IMG/VR virus record: IMGVR_UViG_3300042922_000466
Coordinates: 1-39,391 of that record
Length of the DNA stretch: 39,391 bases
Strand: one strand, 5' to 3'
Source of the DNA: a virus
Part shown: piece by piece, positions 1 through 8,080 of the stretch
Layout: every line of letters begins with the position of its first letter
How positions within the stretch are numbered: the stretch's first letter is position 1
Position numbers and translations under genes: made by a program
The notes under the pieces: generated by a model
Told to the model about the DNA's origin: nothing
The model's database searches: none
Seen by the model: only the letters and a program-made list of their open reading frames with translations

Positions 1-44
1 CCCGTGGCTAATTCGTAGTAAACTTTTCTCCCGATCTGTGCCAT
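1..44 (-). CDS. 5' end of the 132-aa tail-module protein (left copy, partial)
   Basis: These are the first codons of the gene that is complete at 38910-39308. The ATG is at 44-42, preceded by a GGAGGTGAG ribosome binding site at about 52-60. The sequence is cut by the window edge only because the circular genome was opened here. It follows the tail fibre gene (stop at 62) by 17 bases in the same late operon. Confidence 0.9.
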   Translation of the reverse strand, partial: MAQIGRKVYYELAT

Positions 45-127
45 AGTCCGCTCACCTCCGTTTATGTTGGTATTTGTCCGAATGCAATCCATGTTACCGA
101 TTCATTCGCCCGCAGTCCTGTAAACGA
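1..127. repeat. Terminal direct repeat, left copy (circular assembly overlap)
   Basis: Bases 1-127 are identical to 39265-39391. The repeat lies inside coding sequence (the start of the 132-aa tail gene and the end of the tail fibre gene), so it is not a biological terminal repeat with its own function. The simplest reading is that the assembler closed a circle with a fixed 127-base overlap. The unit genome is then 39,264 bp and positions 39264 and 1 are adjacent. Confidence 0.95.
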
Positions 128-1120
128 GAACCCACTGGAATTGAGCGTGATTGCGTTACTACCGAGGTCAGAACCGCCGAAAGAACTGGATACAGTCGTA
201 TCAAAATTGTAATTATACGTAAAGACCCTCTGTTCGTCGTCTGCAAAAGCCGCTCCATTGTTTAATACAAATGAGAAAGATGTGAGAAAGAATGGAACGC
301 TGAGGACACTATTGCGTACAAATACTGTTTTCGGCTCAAACAGTAGCCCACCCACCGACCCAGCACCCGACGAATTTGCCGCCGTTGTACCTTTAGCCGC
401 CTGCACACCCGCAGGAATCCAGTCCGTCCCGTTCCAGAACTCAAGCTTGCCAGCGTTGAGACGTGTTTGCGCCATTTCTGTTCCGTTCCAGGAGAATCCA
501 CTTGGAGAATTAACGGTCGATGTCGACACTTGCAAAAGGTAGCCAGAGTTATCCTCTTTGATAACGTTGAACGAGTGACCATTAGCTTTGATGTATGTTG
601 CGCTCGAACCGTCATCACCAATCTTTCCGCCTCCTGCAAAACCAAGTTCGCCGTTTATCGTCTGCCCACCCGTTGTTGTGATAATGTTTGCTCCTTGGAT
701 GCCATCCACGGTGTCCGCATCGAGGCCGCTTCCCGATCCGTCGACCGTCTTGATCTTGGTTAGTACGTCTGCGGCCGTGTACGATGATGCCGGCAACGCA
801 GCGTTCGCGACGGAGCTCACCGCATCTAGCTCCGCCTGCGTCGCAACATCAGCAGCCACCTTTGCAGCTGTGACAGAACCGGCAACTAGGTTTGATCCGT
901 GGACTTGAATATCAGATGCGCCTGCTGCTTTAATCAGTTCGTCTTTCACCTCGTCATACTGCGTCTCCAGGTGCGCCATGTTTGTACTAGAGAGAGGCGT
1001 TCCTGCCTCTGTAACCGTACCTGGTGACGGAGTAAACGTTTTGACTGCCCCGAGCTCATCTGTGTATCGATTTGGGTATTGGACGTTGCGGTCAGTCCAA
1101 GTTGTCGGCGTATAACTCAT
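62..1120 (-). CDS. Tail fibre / receptor-binding protein
   Basis: A 352-aa protein near the distal end of the tail gene block, the usual place for a fibre or receptor-binding protein. The first ~100 residues are helical and polar (for example LSSTNMAHLETQYDEVKDEL), which suits an attachment or coiled-coil segment. The middle is rich in Gly, Ser, Thr and Asn with short repeats such as DTVDGIQGANIITTTGG, typical of phage fibre shafts. The C-terminal ~90 residues (from AAKGTTAANSSGAG) look like a beta-rich head domain. The start has GAGGTG nine bases upstream and lies directly after the stop of the preceding tail gene. Its role in host recognition is inferred from position and composition. Confidence 0.75.
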   Translation of the reverse strand: MSYTPTTWTDRNVQYPNRYTDELGAVKTFTPSPGTVTEAGTPLSSTNMAHLETQYDEVKDELIKAAGASDIQVHGSNLVAGSVTAAKVAADVATQAELDAVSSVANAALPASSYTAADVLTKIKTVDGSGSGLDADTVDGIQGANIITTTGGQTINGELGFAGGGKIGDDGSSATYIKANGHSFNVIKEDNSGYLLQVSTSTVNSPSGFSWNGTEMAQTRLNAGKLEFWNGTDWIPAGVQAAKGTTAANSSGAGSVGGLLFEPKTVFVRNSVLSVPFFLTSFSFVLNNGAAFADDEQRVFTYNYNFDTTVSSSFGGSDLGSNAITLNSSGFSFTGLRANESVTWIAFGQIPT

Positions 1121-1474
1121 TTACGCTGTCACCTCGCTAAATTCGATTTCAAAACTTACTGTGAGGCTTTGGGTGTTATCCTTTTCAACGCTTGAGAGGC
1201 TCGTTGCAAACAGGGTTCCCGTGCCTGCGCTTCCGGTTGCACCATCGGCCAGCGACCCAATCTCGGTTAACGTATTATTCGCCTCGCTTGTGTCAAAGAA
1301 GCACTCCACAATTAAGGTGTTACCGTCGATCTCGGTGTCACTCACAGATTTTCGAAATATCTCATTGCCGAGCTGTGTGCTGCTTATCGCAACGGACCCC
1401 GTTCCGACGGCGACATAGGAAATGTCCGCCTCTACGAGCTCGATAAGCCGTGCTATCCCGCTATCGTTGATCAT
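1121..1474 (-). CDS. Tail protein (fibre-attachment/baseplate-type, small)
   Basis: A 117-aa protein with the pattern ISYVAVGTGS, LGNEIFRKSVSD, FFDTSEANNTLTEIG, SVEKDNTQSLTVSFEIEF. Similar short proteins occur just upstream of the fibre gene in many Gram-positive siphophages and in the N-terminal regions of some fibres. It probably sits at the tail tip and carries the fibre encoded next (62-1120), whose ATG follows this gene's TAA directly. No membrane or signal segment is visible. The family assignment is from sequence memory, not a search. Confidence 0.65.
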   Translation of the reverse strand: MINDSGIARLIELVEADISYVAVGTGSVAISSTQLGNEIFRKSVSDTEIDGNTLIVECFFDTSEANNTLTEIGSLADGATGSAGTGTLFATSLSSVEKDNTQSLTVSFEIEFSEVTA

Positions 1475-1485
1475 AATCTCTCACC

Positions 1486-1704
1486 TCATATAAACGTGTC
1501 GGAGCCGCATGTCGCAGGATATAGAGGCTGCGTGTCTCCGCAAATCCGATACTGATGTAATCGGGCCGTGATCGTCACAGTAACCCCAATCCGGGCGTAG
1601 ATTTTAATGATCCGGGACAAGGACTGATCGACGTCGACTTCTTCTTGCTCGAGCGCCGAAACCCGGTTAAAGAGATTAGCTAGATCGTTTCCGCCGTTAC
1701 TCAT
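1486..1704 (-). CDS. Small tail-module protein, unknown function
   Basis: A 72-aa protein whose start overlaps the end of the tail-hub gene by 8 bases, which implies coupled translation in the late operon. The N-terminal half (LANLFNRVSALEQEEVDVDQSLSRIIKIYARI) is predicted helical and may be a short coiled coil. The remainder is short and includes two Cys. I do not recognise the family. Its position between hub and fibre-attachment genes suggests a tail-tip accessory or assembly factor. Confidence 0.6.
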   Translation of the reverse strand: MSNGGNDLANLFNRVSALEQEEVDVDQSLSRIIKIYARIGVTVTITARLHQYRICGDTQPLYPATCGSDTFI

Positions 1705-2941
1705 CCAGCACCTCCGCTATCTGCGCGGCCTGTAAGAACGCGAAAGTCTGCACTGTTTCCGCTACCGCTGTCCCTCTCAGCGTTGCGACTATGTCCCCCG
1801 GAGTGAAGGTTACGTCCATTTCCTCGATCCGGATGTCCGCCACCAAGTTAAACGGCGGGACAACAATCGAAGCGATCTGCCCAGGTGCGACCTCCCAGTC
1901 TCGCGTTCGCCAGTTGCATACCCTTTGCACGGATTTGGTGCGCTTCAACTCACTTTTCCCACGCTTTCGGGCCGCTGCCTTGTCCGTTATCTTCCGATCG
2001 CGAATAGCCTTTTCGTAAAGCCCATAGGTTGCTACGCTGCCTGAATCCTCAAAATAGTCGATGATCTGTGTCGTCGGTCGATACTTAAACCGCAACGGAA
2101 TCCCATTGCCGAGAGGGCCTGCTACTCGTCTCAGTGCCTTCTCTTTCTTGTTGTATACATAGTCTTCCGAACTGGTCTCGCCTTTCTCGACCTCGATCGT
2201 TTTCTGCACTTCATTCTCGTACACTTCGGGATAATTTGGCACATAGGCCAACGAGAATACTTGCGTCGTATCGTCCCCCACCCATTGCTGCTCCAAGTAG
2301 TTCGTCGCCGCCGTCTTAGACCCGAGCACCCATACCCGGTTAGCGAGGTCCACAGCAGTTGTATCCAGGGTGAAAGAATTACGAGCCATGTTGATCCGGC
2401 TATCGTACGTAGTCGAGGCGCCCCCGTCGCTCTCCGTGAAAAAATGGAGATCGTTATCCTCATCTAAATACCAATAGGCCCCGACCAAATCTGCGATCTT
2501 TTGGATGGCGATTGCGACGCTGTCATAGTCAAAGACCATACTCTCAACCGCCCCGCCCACATCCTGCACGTTAGCGCTTGTCACCCATGAGGCGTAGTCG
2601 GTTATGATAGACTCAATCATTTGCTTCGGGGTCTGGTCCGTAAACACTTCGAGCACCAAGCGACGCTGGAGCTTATCGCTGTCGTCGACACACTCTAGAC
2701 GTGAGATGCGTATTGTCTCTTTGCGTGTGTCGGCCTGCCGCTTAACCGTACCTCGGAACCGGACAATGCCGTCCACGGTCAATGTGACTGCGTCCATGGC
2801 GTGGTTGCGGTACATCTCATGGCACTCTATTGAGAGTGATGCGGCGTCCCCTAAGCGCCTAGTTAACACCGCCAGATGGCTGTTTGACGTGATATCGAAC
2901 GTGCCATCAGGACCGTCAACTACAATGGCATATGTGCTCAT
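1697..2941 (-). CDS. Tail tip hub protein (baseplate hub/Tal N-terminal type)
   Basis: A 414-aa protein directly after the tape measure gene, overlapping it by ATGA (2938-2941). The order tape measure then hub is standard in siphophages. The N-terminal ~180 residues (beta strands around ASLSIECHEMYRNHAMDAVTLTVDG and IRISRLECVDDSDKLQRR, then a helical YASWVTSANV region and YWYLDEDNDLHFF) resemble the gp27-like hub fold found in many phage tail proteins. The C-terminal half (APGQIASIVVPPF and following) matches late-control/hub proteins in style. No peptidase or muramidase motif was seen. A separate distal tail protein (Dit) gene is not evident between it and the tape measure. Confidence 0.7.
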   Translation of the reverse strand: MSTYAIVVDGPDGTFDITSNSHLAVLTRRLGDAASLSIECHEMYRNHAMDAVTLTVDGIVRFRGTVKRQADTRKETIRISRLECVDDSDKLQRRLVLEVFTDQTPKQMIESIITDYASWVTSANVQDVGGAVESMVFDYDSVAIAIQKIADLVGAYWYLDEDNDLHFFTESDGGASTTYDSRINMARNSFTLDTTAVDLANRVWVLGSKTAATNYLEQQWVGDDTTQVFSLAYVPNYPEVYENEVQKTIEVEKGETSSEDYVYNKKEKALRRVAGPLGNGIPLRFKYRPTTQIIDYFEDSGSVATYGLYEKAIRDRKITDKAAARKRGKSELKRTKSVQRVCNWRTRDWEVAPGQIASIVVPPFNLVADIRIEEMDVTFTPGDIVATLRGTAVAETVQTFAFLQAAQIAEVLDE

Positions 2942-5163
2942 GTGACCGCCCCCTTAACCCTAAACATACCGCCCATATACTCGAGTGTCGTGCGGCTAAT
3001 CTCCCGTCCATCGATCTCTTGTATAATAATCATTGGTTGCCCGGTTGCAGCACCACTGTCGCTAGTGGACTGTGTGTCTATGTCGGGTAATGCGCTGAGC
3101 GGCGCAGCTGCTACGGTTAGTCCGGCATCCAGTGCCATCTTCTCCGTATTTTCCAGCCCGATCGCGAAGCCTTCACCCGTCCAGCTTCCGATCTGTTCAA
3201 ATAGTTTGGACGGCGATCCGATTTTAAGAAACGACTTGGCCGCGTCGATAGCGCTTCGCACAACGTCCATCGCGGCGCTCGCCAGATTCGAAGCCATCGA
3301 CGTGATGCCGTTGATCATGCCTTGCATCATGTCTTTACCGATGTCTTGCATCTGCCCTGGCAGCCTGGAGAAGAAATCCTCAATCCCTCCCCAAGCAGAC
3401 GAGAACAGTCCGGAAATCCACTCCCAACCCCTCTGCGCGGCATTTCCGAGCGCTGAAAAAGCTCCAGACCAGATATCGCCAATCTTACCCCAAGCGCCCG
3501 ATACGATGTCGACGATCTTTTCACCGGCTGCTCGGAACAGGTCGCCGAGTTTGTCCCATTGGCCTGTCACTAGGTACACGATCGCCAGGAAAGCTGTAGC
3601 AAAGATCGTTTTGACAAGTTCCCACCACGCCGTAACAATCGTGACGATTGTATCGATGTAAGCATTAAATACGGCCGTCACGCCGTCCCAGAATGCTTGT
3701 AGCGCAGGTTTAAGGAAGTCAAAGGCGACCTGAAAGACACCCTTTATCCATTCCCACGCGGTAGTGAGTGCGGTAACGATTGCGCCCCATACGGTGATCG
3801 TTGACGCTTTGATCTCGTCCCAATACTTATAAATGAGTATCGCTAGTCCGACGATCGCTACCGTGACTAGAGCAATAACCCCTATCACAGCAAGCACCGG
3901 CGCTAATGTCGCCCAAGTAACCGTGGCAAGCGCGCCCATGGCAGCGACCAGGAAGCCAATTACCCCTACTAAAACCAGTAGCCCCGCCACGAGAGCGGCT
4001 GAGATAGCGATGAATTTCTGCGTTTCAGGGCTCAGCTTATTAAACCAATTAACCAACCCTGTGAGTCCGTCGGCTACTGCGCGAACAGCAGGGACGAGTG
4101 CGCTACCCAACGATATGGACATCGACTCGAAAGCGCCGGATAGCTGCTCCACGGAACCGGCCAGATTATCCTTCATCTGCGCCGCAGTTGCTGCGGATGC
4201 TCCGCCTGAATTCTGCAATCCTGTCGTGAGTGCATTAAACTTATCAGGTCCGGCCTCTACTAGTGACAGCATTCCGGTCATTGCTTCAGTTCCGAATATC
4301 GTCGATAGTGCCGCTGCCTTTTGGGCATTACTCATGCCGTCCGTTGACGTCTTCAACTGGCCGATGATCTGATCGAGTGGAAGGAAGTTTCCGGCTGCGT
4401 CCGTCACCGACAAACCAAGTGCATCCATTTGTTTCTTTGCTTCCTTCGGCGGATCGGTAAGCCGTAAGAGCGCTGCCCGGAGCGTTGTACCTGCCTGCTC
4501 ACCTTTCATGCCGTTATCCGCCATGATGCCGGTAGCTGCGGCTAACTGCTCCATCGAGATGCCTAAGCTGTTTGCGACAGGAGCGGCGTACTTAAACGCG
4601 TACTGCAAATCAGTGATGCCGGCTGCCGACGTATTCGCGGACATCGCCAGCACGTCAGCGACGCGTGTAGCGTCACTCGCCTCGAGTTGGAACGCATTAA
4701 GTGCGCTCGCTACCGTATCAGCTACTAGGGCCATGTCCTCGCCAGACGCTTCAGCAGCGGCTATGACGCCAGGCATAGCCGAGAGCACTTCCTGGACTTC
4801 AAAGCCTTTCGCCGCCATGAGCTCCATACCGATCGCGACCTCGGAGGCGGATTTACTCGTACTGGCCCCAAGATCAATCGCGGATTGTCGCATCACCTGA
4901 AGTTCTTCAGATGTGGCCCCTGCTATCGACCCGGCGCGGGCCATTTGGGCATCAAAGTCCATCGCACTCTTAACCGCGAATCCGAGCCCGGCTGCCACGG
5001 CCCCGCCGGCGGCTGTAAACGTAGTGCCTATTTGTGTGCCTGCGGATTGTATCTGCGAACCGAGCTTCCCCCACGTCTTCTTGAACTCCTTCATCGACTT
5101 ATCAAAGTCGCTTAAGTCAACGCCAATGTCGATCGCCAAACTTGCAATTGTTTTTGTCGCCAA
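2938..5163 (-). CDS. Tail tape measure protein
   Basis: A 741-aa protein, the largest in the genome, after the frameshifted tail chaperone genes. The N-terminal third (SAMDFDAQMARAGSIAGATS, then SANTSAAGITDLQYAFKYAAPVA and TGIMADNGMKGEQAGTTLR) is the TP901-type tape measure core. Residues ~385-450 form several strongly hydrophobic helices, and the C-terminus has the recurring W-rich helical segments of such proteins. Using the usual ~0.15 nm per residue, the tail would be about 110 nm long (inference). The start is TTG with GGGGTGAG upstream. The gene overlaps the hub gene by four bases. Confidence 0.92.
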   Translation of the reverse strand: MATKTIASLAIDIGVDLSDFDKSMKEFKKTWGKLGSQIQSAGTQIGTTFTAAGGAVAAGLGFAVKSAMDFDAQMARAGSIAGATSEELQVMRQSAIDLGASTSKSASEVAIGMELMAAKGFEVQEVLSAMPGVIAAAEASGEDMALVADTVASALNAFQLEASDATRVADVLAMSANTSAAGITDLQYAFKYAAPVANSLGISMEQLAAATGIMADNGMKGEQAGTTLRAALLRLTDPPKEAKKQMDALGLSVTDAAGNFLPLDQIIGQLKTSTDGMSNAQKAAALSTIFGTEAMTGMLSLVEAGPDKFNALTTGLQNSGGASAATAAQMKDNLAGSVEQLSGAFESMSISLGSALVPAVRAVADGLTGLVNWFNKLSPETQKFIAISAALVAGLLVLVGVIGFLVAAMGALATVTWATLAPVLAVIGVIALVTVAIVGLAILIYKYWDEIKASTITVWGAIVTALTTAWEWIKGVFQVAFDFLKPALQAFWDGVTAVFNAYIDTIVTIVTAWWELVKTIFATAFLAIVYLVTGQWDKLGDLFRAAGEKIVDIVSGAWGKIGDIWSGAFSALGNAAQRGWEWISGLFSSAWGGIEDFFSRLPGQMQDIGKDMMQGMINGITSMASNLASAAMDVVRSAIDAAKSFLKIGSPSKLFEQIGSWTGEGFAIGLENTEKMALDAGLTVAAAPLSALPDIDTQSTSDSGAATGQPMIIIQEIDGREISRTTLEYMGGMFRVKGAVT

Positions 5164-5216
5164 TCTATCTCACCCCATTCCTATTGATGGGTTAATTGCC
5201 AAATGTAAAAGAGCGG

Positions 5217-5543
5217 TCAGTCATCCTGCCGCTCCCGTATTTTCTCGATCGCTTGCTTCAGCTTCTCGAGCTCCGATTGCTTATCTTCTTCCGTCTGCCG
5301 TTTAGGTCCTTTGCCGAGCAGCTGCTTGACGGTCACTTTCTTTTTAACGTGTACGTTGATCAAATTAGCGGTCTGCCAAGCTAAGCGCTCCATTTCCATA
5401 TCGGATTTGAGCTTATAGCCTTCCGACATTTCGCCAAATTCTGCCGGTGTCAAACACCAAAATTCCCACGGTTTGAGTGCGAGCGGACCGTAAGCTACCC
5501 GTTTCAGTTCGGGCCAGTTTACTCGGTCTGCTCGCTCGTCCCG
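5217..5543 (-). CDS. Tail assembly chaperone, -1 frameshift extension (gpT-like)
   Basis: Open sequence in the -1 frame relative to the upstream chaperone. It is coding from the slippery site at 5543-5549 to the TGA at 5217, giving ~108 residues fused after the upstream protein. Coding character is clear before any local ATG (VNWPELKRVAYGPLALKPW), so it is expressed by frameshifting rather than by independent initiation. The C-terminus is a charged helix (QSELEKLKQAIEKIRERQDD). By analogy with lambda G/GT, the fusion would bridge the tape measure protein and tail tube subunits. It lies immediately upstream of the tape measure gene. Confidence 0.8.
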   Translation of the reverse strand, partial: RDERADRVNWPELKRVAYGPLALKPWEFWCLTPAEFGEMSEGYKLKSDMEMERLAWQTANLINVHVKKKVTVKQLLGKGPKRQTEEDKQSELEKLKQAIEKIRERQDD

Positions 5544-5878
5544 TTTCCCTCGTCATCTTCATCTTCTTTCGTATTACCGAGAACCTTGGAGAGTTTGAGC
5601 GCTTGCATAATCGGCTTCAGGAGCTCGTCAAGACTCCTGCCAGCTGCGACATCGGTGTGCAGCATCTGTCCGACTCGATCAACCGTAAGGCCGCGATCTT
5701 TCCATTTCAATCCGGCCCAGTAAAAGAGTCGGATCACGTTAAAACCGACCTGCTCCTCGGAAAATATCCGAGCGATCCCTTTGCCAAATCGCTCCTCAAT
5801 CTCACAAATCGAATTAAAATCAAAGCGGAGAAGCCGGGGCTTACCGTCCAGCTCCACCTCAAGGTATTGTTGACTCAT
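5519..5878 (-). CDS. Tail assembly chaperone (gpG-like)
   Basis: A 119-aa protein between the tail tube and tape measure genes. It begins with beta-type sequence (QYLEVELDGKPRLLRFDFNS) followed by helices (ICEIEERFGKGIARIF) and an acidic C-terminus (KEDEDDEGNGTSEQTE), as seen in tail tube-associated chaperones. The minus-strand heptamer GGGAAAC at 5549-5543 is in the X-XXY-YYZ register of its reading frame near the end. Ribosomes that slip there produce the longer G-T fusion ending at 5217. The start ATG is preceded by an AGGAGGG-type site. Confidence 0.82.
   Translation of the reverse strand: MSQQYLEVELDGKPRLLRFDFNSICEIEERFGKGIARIFSEEQVGFNVIRLFYWAGLKWKDRGLTVDRVGQMLHTDVAAGRSLDELLKPIMQALKLSKVLGNTKEDEDDEGNGTSEQTE
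5543..5549 (-). promoter_or_regulatory. Programmed -1 ribosomal frameshift site GGGAAAC
   Basis: On the minus strand the chaperone reads ..GA[G GGA AAC].., a canonical X XXY YYZ slippery heptamer close to the GGGAAAG of lambda G/GT. A -1 slip joins the ~112 upstream residues to an open frame that continues to 5217. The 0 frame ends eight codons later at 5519. Confidence 0.85.
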
Positions 5879-5909
5879 TGGAAAGCCCTCCTGTGCAGGC
5901 TAATTTTTT

Positions 5910-6332
5910 TTAGGACTTGCTGACCGTTGAGAGCGCGCCGGTCCCGATCATTGAAAGCGACAATGCCACGGCGTCGTCCATCGTATTTCCCACTTCAAAC
6001 GACGTGATGATGACTGAGCCGGAATATCCGAGCGCACTTGATGTATCTCGCGGGAACAAATTGATGGAAGCAGTCGTCCCGTTAGAAAGCGCAGTAAAAA
6101 GCGCTGTTTGGCCGGATGTGTCGTTCTCGCGATACAGAGCATCAGCGTCAACTTCCCATCCTTTCAGACCGCCGATATACTCATTCCAACCATTAGAGTC
6201 AAAGGATGTGACGTCGATCTCCTTTTGCTCGATCGTGATCGTCGCCTCGCGGATTTCCGCGACCTTCGTCGACACTGTGCCGTTGCGTACGTAGAGGCCG
6301 CCTTTATATCCTGGTGTTGCTTGACTTGCCAT
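5910..6332 (-). CDS. Major tail tube protein
   Basis: A 140-aa protein located between DUF3168-type tail completion and tail chaperone genes, the standard place for the tube subunit. The pattern is typical of Bacillota siphophage tube proteins: a Gly-rich N-terminus (ASQATPGYKGGLYVRNGT), ATITIEQKEIDVTSFDS, then GWEVDADALY and SINLFPRDT. The start at 6332 (ATG GCA) was chosen because AAGGAGG lies nine bases upstream; an in-frame ATG three codons earlier has no such site. It would polymerise around the tape measure protein and should be abundant in virions. Confidence 0.85.
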   Translation of the reverse strand: MASQATPGYKGGLYVRNGTVSTKVAEIREATITIEQKEIDVTSFDSNGWNEYIGGLKGWEVDADALYRENDTSGQTALFTALSNGTTASINLFPRDTSSALGYSGSVIITSFEVGNTMDDAVALSLSMIGTGALSTVSKS

Positions 6333-6337
6333 AACTA

Positions 6338-6805
6338 TCAACCTCCTTCAGAGTTTGTAACTGTCGGTTGTGCATGTGTCAGGAATGCGGATCCTTCTGC
6401 GCTCAGTTCCTGCACTTGCAGTCTGTACCTCACGACCACATGGCGGGTTTGCCCGTCCGGGTCGCGAAATGACTCCATGAACTCGTAATACACCGCAACA
6501 GCGTCGTAACCGTCGACATTGAGGTCTTTATCGGCGAGTAACCGATTCAGGTCATCCAGGATTTCATAAGCCTCCCGGTACCCTTGGTATCGGCTCCAGA
6601 TGTGCAACGTGACCGTAACCTCTTCGCCAAAACGTGTTTGCGTGCGCCAGGGGATTGATGTCGAATCCCCGATTGTTACATAGGGGAATTGGATATCTTG
6701 GTCGACGTCATCATACACACCTGTGATCTTGTCCATCAGGGAGAGGTCTGTCGTGAGACGGTCGTAAATGGCGGTTTGTATTGGCTGAAGGCTAGAGCCA
6801 CTCAT
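6338..6805 (-). CDS. Tail completion protein, DUF3168/HK97 gp11-like
   Basis: A 155-aa protein with the signature of the DUF3168 tail terminator/completion family: LQPIQTAIYDRLTTDLSLMD, GVYDDVDQDIQFPYVTIGD and VTVTLHIWSRYQGYREAYEI. Members cap the tail tube and act at the head-tail junction. It overlaps the gp10-like gene upstream by ATGA (6802-6805), so the two are translationally coupled, and it precedes the tube gene. Confidence 0.88.
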   Translation of the reverse strand: MSGSSLQPIQTAIYDRLTTDLSLMDKITGVYDDVDQDIQFPYVTIGDSTSIPWRTQTRFGEEVTVTLHIWSRYQGYREAYEILDDLNRLLADKDLNVDGYDAVAVYYEFMESFRDPDGQTRHVVVRYRLQVQELSAEGSAFLTHAQPTVTNSEGG

Positions 6806-7161
6806 AATGACCTCACCGCCTGTTTCAGCGCCTGTTCAACGTCTGCCAAATACTTCGGCCGCTCCTCCTCCGCTGTCGGAGCCATAAACGGCTGTGCGCG
6901 CGCCTGGACGGTTCCGAACTCCACGAAATGAGCGAGTGACGATTGCGGAGCAATTTCAGCGGACAGGCCGTCGCTCGCGTACTTGGCGCGAATGCGCTTT
7001 TTCATTTCGCCTGTGTCAACCGGTACGCGGCCTTGCGCCGCTTTGCGGATCCGCGTAGCCGATGCTTTAACTACCTTCCGTACTTCGACACGCGTCTCTG
7101 TGTCATACCGGGAGAACTCGTGGAGGACGTCGTCCAGTCCTTTGATCTTGAGTTTGATCAT
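6802..7161 (-). CDS. Head-tail joining protein, HK97 gp10 family
   Basis: A 119-aa protein with family features: IKGLDDVLHEFSRYDTE at the N-terminus, RKAAQGRVPVDTGEMKKRIR (the conserved PVDTGxL/MxxS/R motif) and LAHFVEFGTVQARAQPFM (the HFVEFGT motif). These proteins help connect the capsid to the tail. ATG at 7161 is preferred, with GGAGG 13 bases upstream; a GTG eight codons earlier lacks a ribosome binding site. Confidence 0.9.
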   Translation of the reverse strand: MIKLKIKGLDDVLHEFSRYDTETRVEVRKVVKASATRIRKAAQGRVPVDTGEMKKRIRAKYASDGLSAEIAPQSSLAHFVEFGTVQARAQPFMAPTAEEERPKYLADVEQALKQAVRSL

Positions 7162-7478
7162 CGAGGGTCTGCCACCTCCTGACACATTAGTTGCATTTCT
7201 CGATCCCGTTCGAAGATGTTAATGACAGAGAGGATACGGAAAATACGCCCCTCAAAAGAGACGCGCATTTTTGGCGTTACTCCGGATCGATATCGAATGC
7301 GGATCCGATGTGTGATCTCAGACTGGATCTGCTGATGATCATACATTTCCTTGCCTCGGAGAGGCTCCACCCCAGCGAAAACCGTTGCGAATGTCGTCCA
7401 GTTCTCTAACCGGCCGCCACTCCCGTCTGGTGAACGTGCGACCTGCTGAATCATGATCTTGTGGCGAAGACGGCTCAT
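7158..7478 (-). CDS. Head-tail adaptor (closure) protein
   Basis: Starts with MSRLRHKIMIQQ, the usual opening of SPP1 gp16/phage head-tail adaptor proteins, and continues with NWTTFATVFAGVEPLRGKEM and RIRYRSGVTPKMRVSFEGRIFRI. It is 106 aa long, the family size. It overlaps the gp10-like gene by four bases. An alternative start at 7508 (ATG AAG TGT) overlaps the connector stop as ATGA and would add ten residues including a C-x-x-C pair. The 7478 start was preferred because it matches the family N-terminus and has AAGGAT upstream. Confidence 0.85.
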   Translation of the reverse strand: MSRLRHKIMIQQVARSPDGSGGRLENWTTFATVFAGVEPLRGKEMYDHQQIQSEITHRIRIRYRSGVTPKMRVSFEGRIFRILSVINIFERDREMQLMCQEVADPR

Positions 7479-7504
7479 CAACGTATCCTTGCAGTCGCCA
7501 CACT

Positions 7505-8080
7505 TCATACCGGCATCACCCGATCCAGATTCAGCAGTGATAGGACGGCACGTGGAGGGTCGCACATGCCATTATCAAACCAATGGCACGTCAGTAGCAT
7601 GATCGCCTGCTTTATCCGCTGAGGGACCGCGCTTGCAGTTCCGTAGCCTGCAACATAAACAACCTTTATCGCGTTGGTTACTTGCAGAGATTCTGCCGGC
7701 CAGCAGTCCGTGGTGACCAAATAGCCCGGCTCCGAGACGTTATCCAGTAGATACGACGATGTCGATACCGTCGTTATTGCTCCGGAAGTACCCGCATATG
7801 TCACTGCAGACACGGTCTGGATTGGAGGCCGTGGTAGCCGAATCTCGTCACCATACGGCCATTCATCCTGTACGAGCTCAATCGTCTGAGAGATGTATGA
7901 ACGGCTCTGGTACTCCTCGCACCATTCTCGCGCTGCGATTAACAACGGCACGATTGTGTCATCCAGCGATGTATCCGATTCGTCGATTCGCATCTGTGCT
8001 TTTACCTCTGCTAACGTGACCGGCTCCGACGAAGGTGGGACAGTGATTTTAAGCTTTAGGGCTTCGCGGCCGTGGGGCAT
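7505..8080 (-). CDS. Head-tail connector protein, gp6-like
   Basis: A 191-aa protein with the family pattern: LKITVPPSSEPVTLAEVKAQ, MRIDESDTSLDDTIVPLLIAAREWCEEYQ, PYGDEIRLPRPPIQTVSAV, then a C-terminal helix with QRIKQAIMLLTCHWFDN. HK97 gp6-like connectors form a ring below the portal. It overlaps the small upstream gene by 32 bases, with GGCGGTG seven bases before the ATG. Confidence 0.88.
   Translation of the reverse strand: MPHGREALKLKITVPPSSEPVTLAEVKAQMRIDESDTSLDDTIVPLLIAAREWCEEYQSRSYISQTIELVQDEWPYGDEIRLPRPPIQTVSAVTYAGTSGAITTVSTSSYLLDNVSEPGYLVTTDCWPAESLQVTNAIKVVYVAGYGTASAVPQRIKQAIMLLTCHWFDNGMCDPPRAVLSLLNLDRVMPV

Noticed and set aside
1-127. Biological terminal repeat or attachment duplication
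   Set aside because: The repeat lies within coding sequence, has an exact assembler-like length, and genes continue across the join.
3833-4372. Long plus-strand frames opposite the tape measure gene
   Set aside because: They are shadows of a GC-rich coding strand, without ribosome binding sites or family resemblance.
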